Source of the DNA: Clostridiales bacterium
Lineage (GTDB): Bacteria; Bacillota; Clostridia; Oscillospirales; Oscillospiraceae
Length of the DNA stretch: 25,770 bases
Assembly: GCA_021203685.1 (NCBI GenBank)
Contig: JAJQAS010000251.1
Span: forward strand, 1,425 to 27,194
Direction of reading: 5' to 3'
Position 1 is the first letter of the stretch, and each line of letters starts with the position of its first letter. Shown here piece after piece: positions 13,528-21,232 of the stretch. The notes beneath the pieces were generated by a model. The model ran no database searches. It worked only from the letters and a program-made list of their open reading frames with translations, and was not told the origin of the DNA. A program made the translations under genes and the position numbers.

Positions 13528-13598
13528 AAAACCGCCCCGGTGCTGCGAACACCGAGGCGATTCAAAAAGGGGATGTAGGCTTGCGGCTCTACATCCCC
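13524..13598 (-). terminator. Two tandem leftward intrinsic terminators
   Basis: On the minus strand, a perfect 10-bp stem (GGGGATGTAG at 13569-13578 with 13589-13598) is followed by TTTTT. Then a second stem (13533-13542 with 13550-13559) pairs fully, one pair being G-U, and is followed by TTTTTT. Both therefore stop transcription moving left, although no leftward gene is known upstream inside the element. Confidence 0.75.
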
Positions 13599-13642
13599 GA
13601 TTATACACCCCTCACGGGGAAAATGAAAGGGGAAATTTCAAA

Positions 13643-14815
13643 ATGACGAAAAAAAGAAGCGCACAAGGCTCCGGCAATGTCCGCTTTCGCTCTGACGGTC
13701 GTTGGGAAGCTCGTTTCACTTATTTTGACGATTTGGGCCAGCCCCGGCGCGGCTCCGTCTACGGGGCCACACAGAAGGAGTGTCAGCAGAAGCTCAACGC
13801 CGCCCTTGCAAAAATTGACCGTGATTCTTTCCGGGTGACCCAGCGGTACAACGTGAAAGAATGGGTGGAAGAGTGGATTGATACCTACGGCGATTCTTGG
13901 AAGCCGATGACGCGGGACGATTACAGGGCAAAAGCAGAGCGCTATATTTACCCACACCTGCGTAGCGTCCAACTTGCGGCCCTTTCGCCCATAGCGGTCC
14001 AGCGGTGGGTGAACAAGCTTAAAAACGGCTGGGCAGGGCAGAAGCCGCTTTCCCCAAAATCGGTGAAGAATATCCACGGGATACTCCACAGCGCATTAAA
14101 GCAAGCCGTCGCCGCTGGCCTCATTCAGGCGAATCCAGCGGACAACACACGCTTGCCGAAAATCCACAAGCCTGATTTGCAGCCGCTCATGGATGAAAAT
14201 GTAGGGCGGTTCCTCGAAGCAATAAAGGGGGACAGGTTCGAGCGGCTCTTCGTCGTGGACCTTTTCACCGGCTTGCGTCAATCGGAGCTTCTGGCCCTCT
14301 GCTGGGGGGATGTCGATTTCAACGCCGGGACGCTCACCGTCCGCCGTCAACTCCAGCGGCAGCGGGATTCCACCTATTTGATTTTGAACGAGACGAAAAA
14401 CGGGAAAGAGCGTACCGTTCCCGTCCCCGCCGGTGTGCTGAATGTCCTCCAGGCGCAACGCCGCCAACAGGCGGAATGGAAGATTGCCGCCGGGCCTGCA
14501 TGGTCGAACCGATATGATCTGATTTTTACAGACGAGGTGGGCCACCACTTGAAGCACCCCACCGTTTACAAGCATTTCAAAAGTGCCGTTGCGTCTATCG
14601 GCATGGATTCCACCCGATTCCACGATATGCGCCACAGTTGCGCTATCATGGCCCTGCAATCTGGCGCAAACGTCAAATCGGTGCAGGAGATGTTGGGCCA
14701 TTACTCCAGCGCCTTCACGATGGACACTTACGCCGCCGTCTCCAAGACGATGATGGACGATACTCGCACCCGCATGGAAGAGCTTTTCGACGCTGTTTCC
14801 GGCGGCGAAAAATGA
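13643..14815 (+). CDS. int: Tyrosine integrase of the prophage
   Basis: This is a 390-residue phage integrase. Residues 1-60 form the arm-type DNA-binding domain (GSGNVRFRSDGRWEARFTYFDDLGQPRRGSVYG), about 70-165 the SAM-like core-binding domain, and about 180-390 the catalytic domain. Catalytic residues are visible: Arg212 in TGLRQSEL, Lys252, His327-x-x-Arg330-His331 (HDMRH), His353 in LGHYSS and Tyr363 in DTYAAVS. It inserts and excises the element. A GGGGAAATTT site precedes the ATG. It ends 138 bp from the 3' end of a tRNA-Ser gene and points toward it, which is the classical position for att use of a tRNA gene. Confidence 0.95.
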   Translation: MTKKRSAQGSGNVRFRSDGRWEARFTYFDDLGQPRRGSVYGATQKECQQKLNAALAKIDRDSFRVTQRYNVKEWVEEWIDTYGDSWKPMTRDDYRAKAERYIYPHLRSVQLAALSPIAVQRWVNKLKNGWAGQKPLSPKSVKNIHGILHSALKQAVAAGLIQANPADNTRLPKIHKPDLQPLMDENVGRFLEAIKGDRFERLFVVDLFTGLRQSELLALCWGDVDFNAGTLTVRRQLQRQRDSTYLILNETKNGKERTVPVPAGVLNVLQAQRRQQAEWKIAAGPAWSNRYDLIFTDEVGHHLKHPTVYKHFKSAVASIGMDSTRFHDMRHSCAIMALQSGANVKSVQEMLGHYSSAFTMDTYAAVSKTMMDDTRTRMEELFDAVSGGEK

Positions 14816-14846
14816 GGGCGAAAATCGCTCTAAGGGGTCAAAAATG

Positions 14847-14886
14847 GGGTCAGAGGTTTTTTGCTATCCTCTGGCCCTGATTTTTT
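14847..14886 (+). terminator. Integrase terminator
   Basis: GGGTCAGAGG (14847-14856) pairs with CCTCTGGCCC (14868-14877), ten pairs including one T-G, followed by TTTTTT at 14881-14886. Confidence 0.8.
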
Positions 14887-14914
14887 GCGCAAAAAACAAG
14901 CCGAAAACAAAAAG

Positions 14915-14948
14915 AAAAGGCTGAAACCTGTAACAGTTTCAGCCTTTT
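14915..14948 (-). terminator. tRNA-Ser terminator
   Basis: A perfect 13-bp stem (14915-14927 with 14936-14948, AAAAGGCTGAAAC type) lies 5 bases past the CCA end of the tRNA on the minus strand and is followed by TTTTCTTTTTG-type sequence. The A-run on the other arm lets it work in both directions. Confidence 0.8.
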
Positions 14949-14953
14949 ACTAT

Positions 14954-15044
14954 TGGCGCAGAAGAAGGGATTTGAACCCTTGAGACGCTATCAACGCCTA
15001 CACGATTTCCAATCGTGCGCCTTCGACCACTCAGCCACTTCTGC
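14954..15044 (-). tRNA. tRNA-Ser, anticodon GGA
   Basis: The acceptor stem GCAGAAG/CTTCTGC, discriminator G and encoded CCA are present. The anticodon arm CACGA-TTGGAAA-TCGTG gives anticodon GGA (reads UCC and UCU), and a long variable arm follows, as in class II tRNAs. The T arm contains GGTTCAAATCC. The gene is intact although an integrase abuts its 3' side, so integration must restore the 3' end if the att core lies within it. Confidence 0.97.
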
Positions 15045-15088
15045 ACCTGGCGATTGCTCGATTGCCGCTTTCCCTCACGGCAAACATT

Positions 15089-15117
15089 ATTATAATCAGC
15101 TCAGCGGAAAAAGTCAA
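15089..15117 (-). promoter_or_regulatory. tRNA-Ser promoter
   Basis: TTGACT (15112-15117), a 17-base spacer and TATAAT (15089-15094) on the minus strand, about 45 bases before the tRNA 5' end. Confidence 0.9.
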
Positions 15118-15177
15118 GCACTTTTTTCGCAAATTGCAAAGTTTTCGGAGTAACCACCACAGGAGGAACTCTCTGGT

Positions 15178-17325
15178 TTACGCCTGCGGTTCCATCTCAA
15201 AGGCGAAAATGCGGGCCATCACGGGGGCGGGGAAATCCACAGTCAGCACCCCAGCCTCCTCGTCCCACCGGAAGGCGCAGGCCCCGGCGGGGTAAGCACA
15301 GGAGACCTGCGCGGCTCGTCCCGCCCAGCGGGGAAGGGGAACGGTCAAACTGCTTTCGTCCCCGCCCCGCCGCCAGAGGGCCAGGTAGCCAACGGTTCCG
15401 TCCTCCAGGGCCAGAGCGGACCATACGTCCCGGTAGTCGGACAGGCCCAGGGGCCAGAAGGGGACGGCGTTTTTCAAATGAGAACGGATGGACTTGTACC
15501 AGGCGATGCCCTGGTGGACGTAGGCCAGCCGCTCCGGGGACAGCTCCGCCAGGTGGCCGCTCTGGTGGACCCGCAGCAGCAGGGCGTTGACCATGTTAAA
15601 AACGGTCTCCTCCGCGTCCCCGTCCCGCATGGGGTAGGACCACACCGCCGCCTGTTCCGGGGTGACGGCGGCGGGGGTGTTGGCGGCGATGGTGGCGTAC
15701 ATCCGGTAGTCCTCGGTGTCGCTGGTGGACTGGATGGAGTACCGGGAAAGCATGGCGTAATCCATGCGCAGACCGCCGGAGCTGCAATTCTCAATGACCA
15801 GGCCGGGGTAGCGGTCAAACACCCCTTCCAGCCAGCGGAGGTACGCCCGCTCGTGCTGCAACAGGCCGTCCCCCACGCTGTCGGCGTGGACCTCGGTGCC
15901 GATGCCCGGCTCGATGTTGTAGTCCATCTTAATATAGCCTACGCCGTAGTCCTCCACCACCCGACGCACCACCTCGTTGACATGGTCGATGACCTGGGGG
16001 TTGCGGAAATCCAGCTGGTAACGGCTGCGGTCATAGACCTTTTTGCCGTGGCGCAGGAAAAACCAGTCCTCCGGCACCTGCTCTGCCAGGGGGCAGTGGA
16101 TGCCCATGCTCTCCAGCTCCAGCCACACGCCGGGGACCATTCCCTTGCTGCGGATGTAATCGGTGAGCGCGCGCAGCCCATTTGGAAAGCGCTCCCGGCT
16201 CTCCTTCCACTCCCCTACGCTGTCCCACCAGAAGCCGGGGGAGTACCACCCCGCGTCGATGACGTAATATTCGCACCCGGCCTCCGCCGCCGCGTCGATG
16301 AGGGGCAGTTCTTTCTCGGTGGTCGGGTCCCCAAAGAGGCAATTCATGTAGTCGTTGAAGATGACAGGCAGGTTCTCGTCGTCGGCGTTGGGACGGCGGA
16401 TCAGCCGCCGGTAACGGGTCAGGGCGGCCATGGCCGTGTCGAAGGAGTTCTCAGTGGTTCCCACCGCCACGGGGACGGTGGTGAAGCTGTCCCCCGGTTG
16501 CAGATCCACGCTCCAGTGGGATTGCAGCTCCGTGGGGCCGCTCAGCCCCAGGCAGAAGTGGCCGTTGTAGTCGCTCAGCTCCGCCAGCCAGGAGCCGTTG
16601 TGCTCGATTTGCCAGAACAGGGCGGAATTGGCTCCGCTGTTGGCCAGGCAGCCCATGGGCAAAAACTCCTTGGTGGACCAGTGGCCGGTGTTCTGGATGC
16701 AGAAAGACTTGGAGGTGCGGGGCGCGTATAGGGTGGGCTGGCTGCATTGCAACCCCAGGTCAGGGAAGGTGTATTTCTTCCAGTTCATCTCCTTCATCCA
16801 GCTGTTGTGGGGGATGAGGAGGGACATCTTCTCGTCGGTGGGCAGCGGGGACTCCTTCTCCACCCCCTGGTAGAAGAAAGAGGAAATATATTCCAGTGTC
16901 TGCACTTCCTCTCCCCTGTTCTCCACCCGGCTGGAACAGCGCACCACCGGCAGGTCGCCGTAAAACTGCATCCAGGAAGTCACCCGCAGACCGGTCTCGT
17001 CATCCTCCTGCACGAAGGTCAGCAGACGGCCCAGTTCGGTTTCCTCGTCCCGGTGAGAGACGTACCGCAGGGCGTAGCCGGGGGCGGTGACCAGGTGCTT
17101 GTTGCCCTGCCGCTCATAAGGCCGGTTGTAGCCGGAGACCTGCACCTGCACCAGCGGCCAGCCCTGGGTCAGGAAGTCCGGCCCCCAGGGGTCCGGTTCC
17201 TTTTGGGTGAGGAGGTCGGATTCCTCCAGCGGGTTGGGGGAAAAGTGGAGGAATTTCAGCTGACCCGCCTGGGTAATGCAAAATTCCAGGTGGATACCGT
17301 TGTGGAAAATGGAAATTCGGTTCAT
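15178..17325 (-). CDS. Alpha-galactosidase, GH36 family
   Basis: This 715-residue enzyme has the GH36 layout: an N-terminal beta-supersandwich (about 1-310), a TIM barrel (about 315-640) and a C-terminal beta domain. Barrel motifs include YYVIDAGWYS (353-362), KMDYN (466-470) with nucleophile Asp468, CSSGG (514-518) and STSDTEDY (533-540) with acid/base Asp536. It removes terminal alpha-1,6-galactose from melibiose, raffinose and related plant oligosaccharides. No signal peptide, so it acts in the cytoplasm on imported sugars. No transporter gene lies beside it; instead it starts 17 bp after the Tet-like fusion gene and is probably co-transcribed with it. The TIM-barrel trio KMDYN rather than KWDxN is a minor variant. 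Confidence 0.9.
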   Translation of the reverse strand: MNRISIFHNGIHLEFCITQAGQLKFLHFSPNPLEESDLLTQKEPDPWGPDFLTQGWPLVQVQVSGYNRPYERQGNKHLVTAPGYALRYVSHRDEETELGRLLTFVQEDDETGLRVTSWMQFYGDLPVVRCSSRVENRGEEVQTLEYISSFFYQGVEKESPLPTDEKMSLLIPHNSWMKEMNWKKYTFPDLGLQCSQPTLYAPRTSKSFCIQNTGHWSTKEFLPMGCLANSGANSALFWQIEHNGSWLAELSDYNGHFCLGLSGPTELQSHWSVDLQPGDSFTTVPVAVGTTENSFDTAMAALTRYRRLIRRPNADDENLPVIFNDYMNCLFGDPTTEKELPLIDAAAEAGCEYYVIDAGWYSPGFWWDSVGEWKESRERFPNGLRALTDYIRSKGMVPGVWLELESMGIHCPLAEQVPEDWFFLRHGKKVYDRSRYQLDFRNPQVIDHVNEVVRRVVEDYGVGYIKMDYNIEPGIGTEVHADSVGDGLLQHERAYLRWLEGVFDRYPGLVIENCSSGGLRMDYAMLSRYSIQSTSDTEDYRMYATIAANTPAAVTPEQAAVWSYPMRDGDAEETVFNMVNALLLRVHQSGHLAELSPERLAYVHQGIAWYKSIRSHLKNAVPFWPLGLSDYRDVWSALALEDGTVGYLALWRRGGDESSLTVPLPRWAGRAAQVSCAYPAGACAFRWDEEAGVLTVDFPAPVMARIFAFEMEPQA

Positions 17326-17342
17326 AAAGCGCCTCCGCCATG

Positions 17343-19931
17343 TCAGGATTGGTTGTGTTCCTCGATGCGCCGCCGCAGGTCGGCCTCCGCCTGCCGCACC
17401 TCCTCCCGGAACATCCGGGCGGAGACCCGGGTGGCCCCGTGCCCCAGAATGATGACCTGCTCCAGAGCGTCGGAGGTGGCCACCCGGACACGGTAGCGCC
17501 GCCCGATTTCGTAAGTCACCTTTTCAATGTACATATCGGCGGTCTCGGCGTGCTTGGTGTAGACTACGTAAATGTTGTCCAGCTTTTCCACCGAGCCGGG
17601 GTTGTGGGGCACCCGGTAGGCGTCGAACACCAGAATCAGGCCGCAGCCCCGGCAGCCCTGGTAGTTGCGCAGCGTCTCGATGAGGGCCTCCCGGGCGGCG
17701 GACAAGTCCTCCCTTGCCAGGGCTTTCAGCTCGTCCCATGCGAAGATGATGTTGTACCCGTCCACCAGCAGGAACTCCTGTACAGGCTCCTTGTCCCATT
17801 GAGGAGTGCGTTTTTTCTCGCCGCCGCCTGTGGGACGGTTCACTTCCCGCTGGGGGTGGAAGTCCCGCCGCTTCACTGGGCCGTAAGTTCGCTCAAAGAT
17901 GGCCTGTAGCTCCTTGTCCCCCGCCGTGATACCGCTGTCCCGCCGGGGGGCGGAGGGAGCTGGTTCCGGTTCCTCGTCTGCGTCGTTTTCCAGGGAAATG
18001 CCGCTGTCCAAATGCAGATGGTCCTTTACCTGGTCCCACTTGACGATGGTTCCAACCCCGTGGGAGCAGAACACTGAGTCAGGGGTGTTCTCCACGTCCG
18101 CCTCTGGGTCGTAGCCGATTTGCGCCGCCACCTCGTCCTGGTTGTGGCAGGGGCGGTAGCCCTGGAGGGCGCAGGAGAGCCGACCCCGGCCCTTGGTATA
18201 GGAGGCCACCTGGGTCTGGTAGTCCCCCATGGCCGCCACCGGCGCGCTGCCGGTGAGTACCGCCCGGTCGTCCTCCAGCTCCGGCGGGTCGAAGCTGCCC
18301 GCCATCAGCTGGATGTCCGCCATGGCCCTCCCCAGATTCTCCTGGGGCAGCTCCAGCCGGAAGGCATACCAGGGTTCCAGCAGCACCGACTGGGCCTGCA
18401 TCAGCCCCTGCCGCACCGCCCGATAAGTGGCCTGGCGGAAGTCGCCGCCCTCGGTGTGCTTCTCGTGTGCCCTGCCGGTGAGCAGGGTGATTTTCATGTC
18501 GGTGATGGGGGAGCCGGTCAGCACCCCCAGGTGGGGTTTCTCCTCCAGGTGGGTCAAAATCAGCCGCTGCCAGTTCCGGTCCAGCACGTCCTCGCTGCAA
18601 AGGCTGTCGAACACCAGCCCGGAACCCGGCTCCCCCGGCTCCAGCAACAGATGGACCTCCGCGTAGTGGCGCAGAGGCTCGAAGTGGCCCGCCCCCACCA
18701 CCGGGGCCTGAATGGTCTCCTTGTAGACGATGGCGCCGGGGCCGAAGCGCACCCCCAGCCCGAAGCGGCTGGCCACCATGCTTTTCAGCACCTCCAACTG
18801 CACCTGTCCCATCAGCTGAATGTGGAGGCTCCGCTGCCGGGCATCCCAGAGGATGTGCAGCTGGGGGTCCTCCTCCTCCAGCTCTTTCAGTTTCAGGTAG
18901 GAGGCGTTGGGGTCGCAGTCCGGGGGCAGGAGGATCTGATACGTCAGCACCGGCTCCAGCAGGGGCAGGGCGGCGTCCCCTTCCCCGCCCAGACCCTGAC
19001 CGGGTCGGGTTTGGGTCAGGCCGGTGACGGCGCAGGCCGTCCCCGCCTGGGCCAGCGGGGCGGTGGTGTATTTGGCTCCGGAGTAGATGCGGATTTGGTC
19101 CACCTTCTCTGTCCAGGCGTTTTCCGCCGTCCCGCCGGAGAGGGCGGTTTTCACCGGCAGGCTGCCGCCGGTGACTTTCAGATAGGTCAGTCGGTTGCCC
19201 TGGCTGTCCCGTGCGATTTTAAACACCCGCGCCCCAAATTCCGCCGGGTAAACCGGGGCGGCGGTGTACCGCTCCAGCCCATCCAGCAGGGCCTCCACCC
19301 CCTTCAGCTTCAGCGCCGCGCCGAAGTAGCAGGGGTACACCTGGCGGTGGGCGATGGCCTGAGCCACCGTCTCATCTTTCATCGCGCCGGTGTCCAGATA
19401 CTGCTCCATCAGGTCCTCATCGCAGAGGGCCAGCTCCTCCCGGAAGGTATCGGGATCCTCGCCGCCGAAGGGGACGCAGTTCCCGTCCAGACGGCGTTTC
19501 AGGTCGGCGGTCAGCGCCTCCCGCTCTGCCCCCGCCAAATCCATTTTGTTGACGAACAGGAAGGTGGGGACCTCATACCGTTGCAGCAGCCGCCACAGGG
19601 TCTCCGTGTGGCTCTGTACCCCGTCGGTGCCGCTGATGACCAAAATGGCATAGTCCAGCACCTGGAGGGTGCGTTCCATCTCGGCGGAGAAATCCACATG
19701 GCCCGGCGTGTCCAGCAGCGTCACCTCTGCCTTCTCCAACGGGAGCATGGCCTGCTTGGAGAAGATGGTGATGCCCCGCTCCCGCTCCAGGGCGAAGGTG
19801 TCCAAAAAGGCGTCCCCGTGGTCCACCCGGCCCAGCTTTTTGATGCTGCCGCTCAAGTAGAGCATGGCCTCGGAGAGGGTGGTTTTGCCAGAGTCCACGT
19901 GGGCCAGGATGCCGACTGTCAGTTTTTTCAT
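17343..19931 (-). CDS. Tet(M)-like ribosome-protection GTPase fused to a Rae1/YacP-type NYN domain
   Basis: This 862-residue protein joins two ribosome-directed modules. Residues 1 to about 615 follow the EF-G/Tet(M) plan: HVDSGKTT (11-18, G1), RGITI (52-56, G2), DTPGH (74-78, G3), NKMD (128-131, G4), then domains II-V, with the late YTKGRGRLSCALQGYRPC (578-595) close to the end of Tet(M). A charged linker (about 645-715) leads to an NYN domain (719-862): LLVDGYNIIF (721-730, Asp724), LILVFDAYRV (765-774, Asp770) and VYTKHAETADMYIEK (790-804). This is the YacP/Rae1 signature; Rae1 of Bacillus subtilis cleaves mRNA in the ribosomal A site. I infer a factor that enters the A site and can also cut mRNA. 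Start ATG 19931 is chosen for its GGGAG site and for beginning directly at the GTPase core. Tetracycline resistance is not implied. Confidence 0.9.
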   Translation of the reverse strand: MKKLTVGILAHVDSGKTTLSEAMLYLSGSIKKLGRVDHGDAFLDTFALERERGITIFSKQAMLPLEKAEVTLLDTPGHVDFSAEMERTLQVLDYAILVISGTDGVQSHTETLWRLLQRYEVPTFLFVNKMDLAGAEREALTADLKRRLDGNCVPFGGEDPDTFREELALCDEDLMEQYLDTGAMKDETVAQAIAHRQVYPCYFGAALKLKGVEALLDGLERYTAAPVYPAEFGARVFKIARDSQGNRLTYLKVTGGSLPVKTALSGGTAENAWTEKVDQIRIYSGAKYTTAPLAQAGTACAVTGLTQTRPGQGLGGEGDAALPLLEPVLTYQILLPPDCDPNASYLKLKELEEEDPQLHILWDARQRSLHIQLMGQVQLEVLKSMVASRFGLGVRFGPGAIVYKETIQAPVVGAGHFEPLRHYAEVHLLLEPGEPGSGLVFDSLCSEDVLDRNWQRLILTHLEEKPHLGVLTGSPITDMKITLLTGRAHEKHTEGGDFRQATYRAVRQGLMQAQSVLLEPWYAFRLELPQENLGRAMADIQLMAGSFDPPELEDDRAVLTGSAPVAAMGDYQTQVASYTKGRGRLSCALQGYRPCHNQDEVAAQIGYDPEADVENTPDSVFCSHGVGTIVKWDQVKDHLHLDSGISLENDADEEPEPAPSAPRRDSGITAGDKELQAIFERTYGPVKRRDFHPQREVNRPTGGGEKKRTPQWDKEPVQEFLLVDGYNIIFAWDELKALAREDLSAAREALIETLRNYQGCRGCGLILVFDAYRVPHNPGSVEKLDNIYVVYTKHAETADMYIEKVTYEIGRRYRVRVATSDALEQVIILGHGATRVSARMFREEVRQAEADLRRRIEEHNQS

Positions 19932-19991
19932 GGTGGTTCGCTCCCGCCTTTCTTTGGAGTCTCTGATTAAATAACTCCCGGCGTCTGGACG

Positions 19992-20078
19992 GCAGATTTT
20001 GTGCAACTCATCGTTGTAAAATCTTGAAATCCACAAAGGATTCCTGCGATTTTACGCCTCGATTTGCGCAAAATCTGC
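19992..20078. repeat. Nested 87-nt palindrome in the leader of the Tet-like gene
   Basis: Three nested stems: an outer 15-bp stem (19992-20006 with 20064-20078, GCAGATTTTGTGCAA type, one wobble), a middle 8-bp stem (GTAAAATC 20016-20023 with 20048-20055) and an inner 5-bp stem (20028-20032 with 20038-20042, loop ACAAA). It could be a mobile palindromic repeat, a cruciform, or an RNA switch in the mRNA leader. Confidence 0.7.
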
Positions 20079-20105
20079 TCGCCCAGCCATCCAAGGCCAT
20101 TTCAT
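20052..20105 (-). CDS. Putative 17-aa leader peptide of the Tet-like fusion gene
   Basis: An ATG at 20105 lies five bases after a GGGAGG site (20111-20116) and opens a frame reading MKWPWMAGRADFAQIEA then TAA. It is 120 bases upstream of the fusion gene and downstream of a promoter. Its codons GCA GAT TTT GCG CAA form one arm of the long palindrome at 19992-20078, so a ribosome on the leader would disrupt that structure. Leader peptides control tet(M) and other ribosome-targeting resistance genes; by analogy this may sense stalled ribosomes. No intrinsic terminator is evident, so control might act on translation. Confidence 0.5.
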   Translation of the reverse strand: MKWPWMAGRADFAQIEA

Positions 20106-20125
20106 CAGAGCCTCCCTGTATTTTC

Positions 20126-20154
20126 AGCATGACACACTGGAACGAGTTTGTCAA
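20126..20154 (-). promoter_or_regulatory. Promoter of the Tet-like fusion gene
   Basis: TTGACA (20149-20154), a 17-base spacer and CATGCT (20126-20131) on the minus strand. Transcription would begin near 20119, just before the leader-peptide ribosome binding site. Confidence 0.6.
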
Positions 20155-20170
20155 CCGTCAAAATGGGCGC

Positions 20171-20199
20171 AAAAACCCGCCCCGGAGAGCAGGGGCGGG
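20171..20199 (-). terminator. Terminator of the CDF transporter gene
   Basis: CCCGCCCC/GGGGCGGG (20176-20183 with 20192-20199), an 8-bp GC stem, is followed on the minus strand by TTTTT. It lies 11 bases past the transporter stop and separates it from the Tet-like gene promoter. Confidence 0.9.
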
Positions 20200-20210
20200 C
20201 TGCGCGTGTA

Positions 20211-21095
20211 TTAGGTGGGGTTCACATGGACCATACAGTGCTTGACGCTGGGGAACTCCCGCTCGATGGCGTCGTGGACCCGCTGGGCGATGCCGTGGGC
20301 CTGGGTCAGGGACAACTCGCCGTCGGCGGCGATCTCCACATCCACGTAGACCCGTGTGCCGAACTGCCTGGTGCGCAGCAGGTCCAGCCGCTCCACCCCC
20401 GTCTGCCGGAGGATCGAGATCCGCATTTCCTCCTCGATGTAGGCGGGACAGGAGCGGTCGGTCAGCTCGTTCACCGCCTGGCGGAACACGTCATAGCTGA
20501 CCTTGAGGATGAACAGGCAGATGACCAGCGACACCGCCGGGTCCAGCACCGGCCAGCCCATCCGCGCCCCCCAGATGCCGATGAGGGAGCCAACGGAGGA
20601 AAGTGCGTCGGAGCGGTGGTGCCAGGCGTCGGCCAGAAGAGCAGAGGAACCGGTCTGTTTGGCGGCCCGGCGGGTGTACCAGTACATAGCCTCCTTGCAG
20701 ACGATGGACACCGCCGCCGCCACCAGCGCCAGCCGCCCCGGAGCTTCCAACTGGCCGTAGCTGGCCTGAGCGATCTTCTGGATCCCGCTGTAACCGATAC
20801 CCAGCCCCGTGGCGGCCAGCAGCGCCGCCAGCAGCAGGGAGGCGATGCACTCCAGCCGCTCGTGGCCGTACTCGTGGTCGGCGTCCGCCTGCCGGGAGGA
20901 CAGGCGCACACCGATCATCACTGTGAAGGTGGAGAACACGTCGCTGGCGGAGTGGACGGCGTCGGACACCATGGCGCTGGAGTGGGCCAGCAGGCCCGCC
21001 GCCAACTTGAAAGCGGCCAGCAGGATGTTCCCCCAGACGCTGGTCCAGGACACCCGGTAGGCGATTTTTGCTTTGGTTTTGGGGTCGAGTTCCAT
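20211..21095 (-). CDS. Cation diffusion facilitator (divalent metal exporter)
   Basis: This 294-residue membrane protein has about six transmembrane helices and a cytosolic C-terminal domain. Family motifs: SDAVHSASD (44-52) in TM2, DHEYGHERLE (73-82) after TM2, and ADAWHHRSDALSS in TM5, where His and Asp residues bind metal. CDF proteins exchange H+ for Zn2+, Mn2+, Co2+, Ni2+ or Fe2+ and export them. The soluble end contains a predicted ferredoxin-like domain (about 210-290) with GTRVYVDVEI and HCMVHVNP. Start ATG 21095 is set by an AGGAGG site; an upstream in-frame stretch overlaps the promoter and leader and is rejected. A terminator-like leader suggests metal-responsive control. Confidence 0.92.
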   Translation of the reverse strand: MELDPKTKAKIAYRVSWTSVWGNILLAAFKLAAGLLAHSSAMVSDAVHSASDVFSTFTVMIGVRLSSRQADADHEYGHERLECIASLLLAALLAATGLGIGYSGIQKIAQASYGQLEAPGRLALVAAAVSIVCKEAMYWYTRRAAKQTGSSALLADAWHHRSDALSSVGSLIGIWGARMGWPVLDPAVSLVICLFILKVSYDVFRQAVNELTDRSCPAYIEEEMRISILRQTGVERLDLLRTRQFGTRVYVDVEIAADGELSLTQAHGIAQRVHDAIEREFPSVKHCMVHVNPT

Positions 21096-21132
21096 AACTG
21101 AACCTCCTGTGCGGTTGTTGCGGAAAATAAAA

Positions 21133-21232
21133 TACACCTGCGGGCAGAGGGTTAAAATCTGTCCCGCAGATGTATGTTTCTCTTCTGCTGCAACTGGCGT
21201 TGCCCGGCGTGTGCCTGACTGAATTGCTTTGC
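21133..21232 (-). promoter_or_regulatory. Structured leader of the CDF gene, candidate metal riboswitch
   Basis: The transcribed leader (about 130 nt to the start codon) ends in a 16-bp hairpin with one bulge (21133-21148 with 21158-21174), followed on the minus strand by TTTTATTTT. It is an intrinsic terminator placed before the transporter gene. Upstream it contains GGGCAACGCC (21196-21205), and the 5' arm of the terminator contains GGGACAG (21159-21165). These elements and the CDF context recall the NiCo (czcD) riboswitch, in which the last helix forms part of the terminator. I recall that consensus only partly, so the class is uncertain; attenuation of some kind is likely. Confidence 0.5.

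Noticed and set aside
17343..19931. Acquired tetracycline resistance gene
   Set aside because: The sequence follows the Tet(M) plan but carries a large extra nuclease domain and sits in a chromosomal context without mobile genes; resistance cannot be claimed.
17343..20036. Longer N-terminus for the Tet-like protein (start at 20036)
   Set aside because: The extra 35 residues run through the palindrome and lack a ribosome site; the ATG at 19931 begins directly at the conserved GTPase core.
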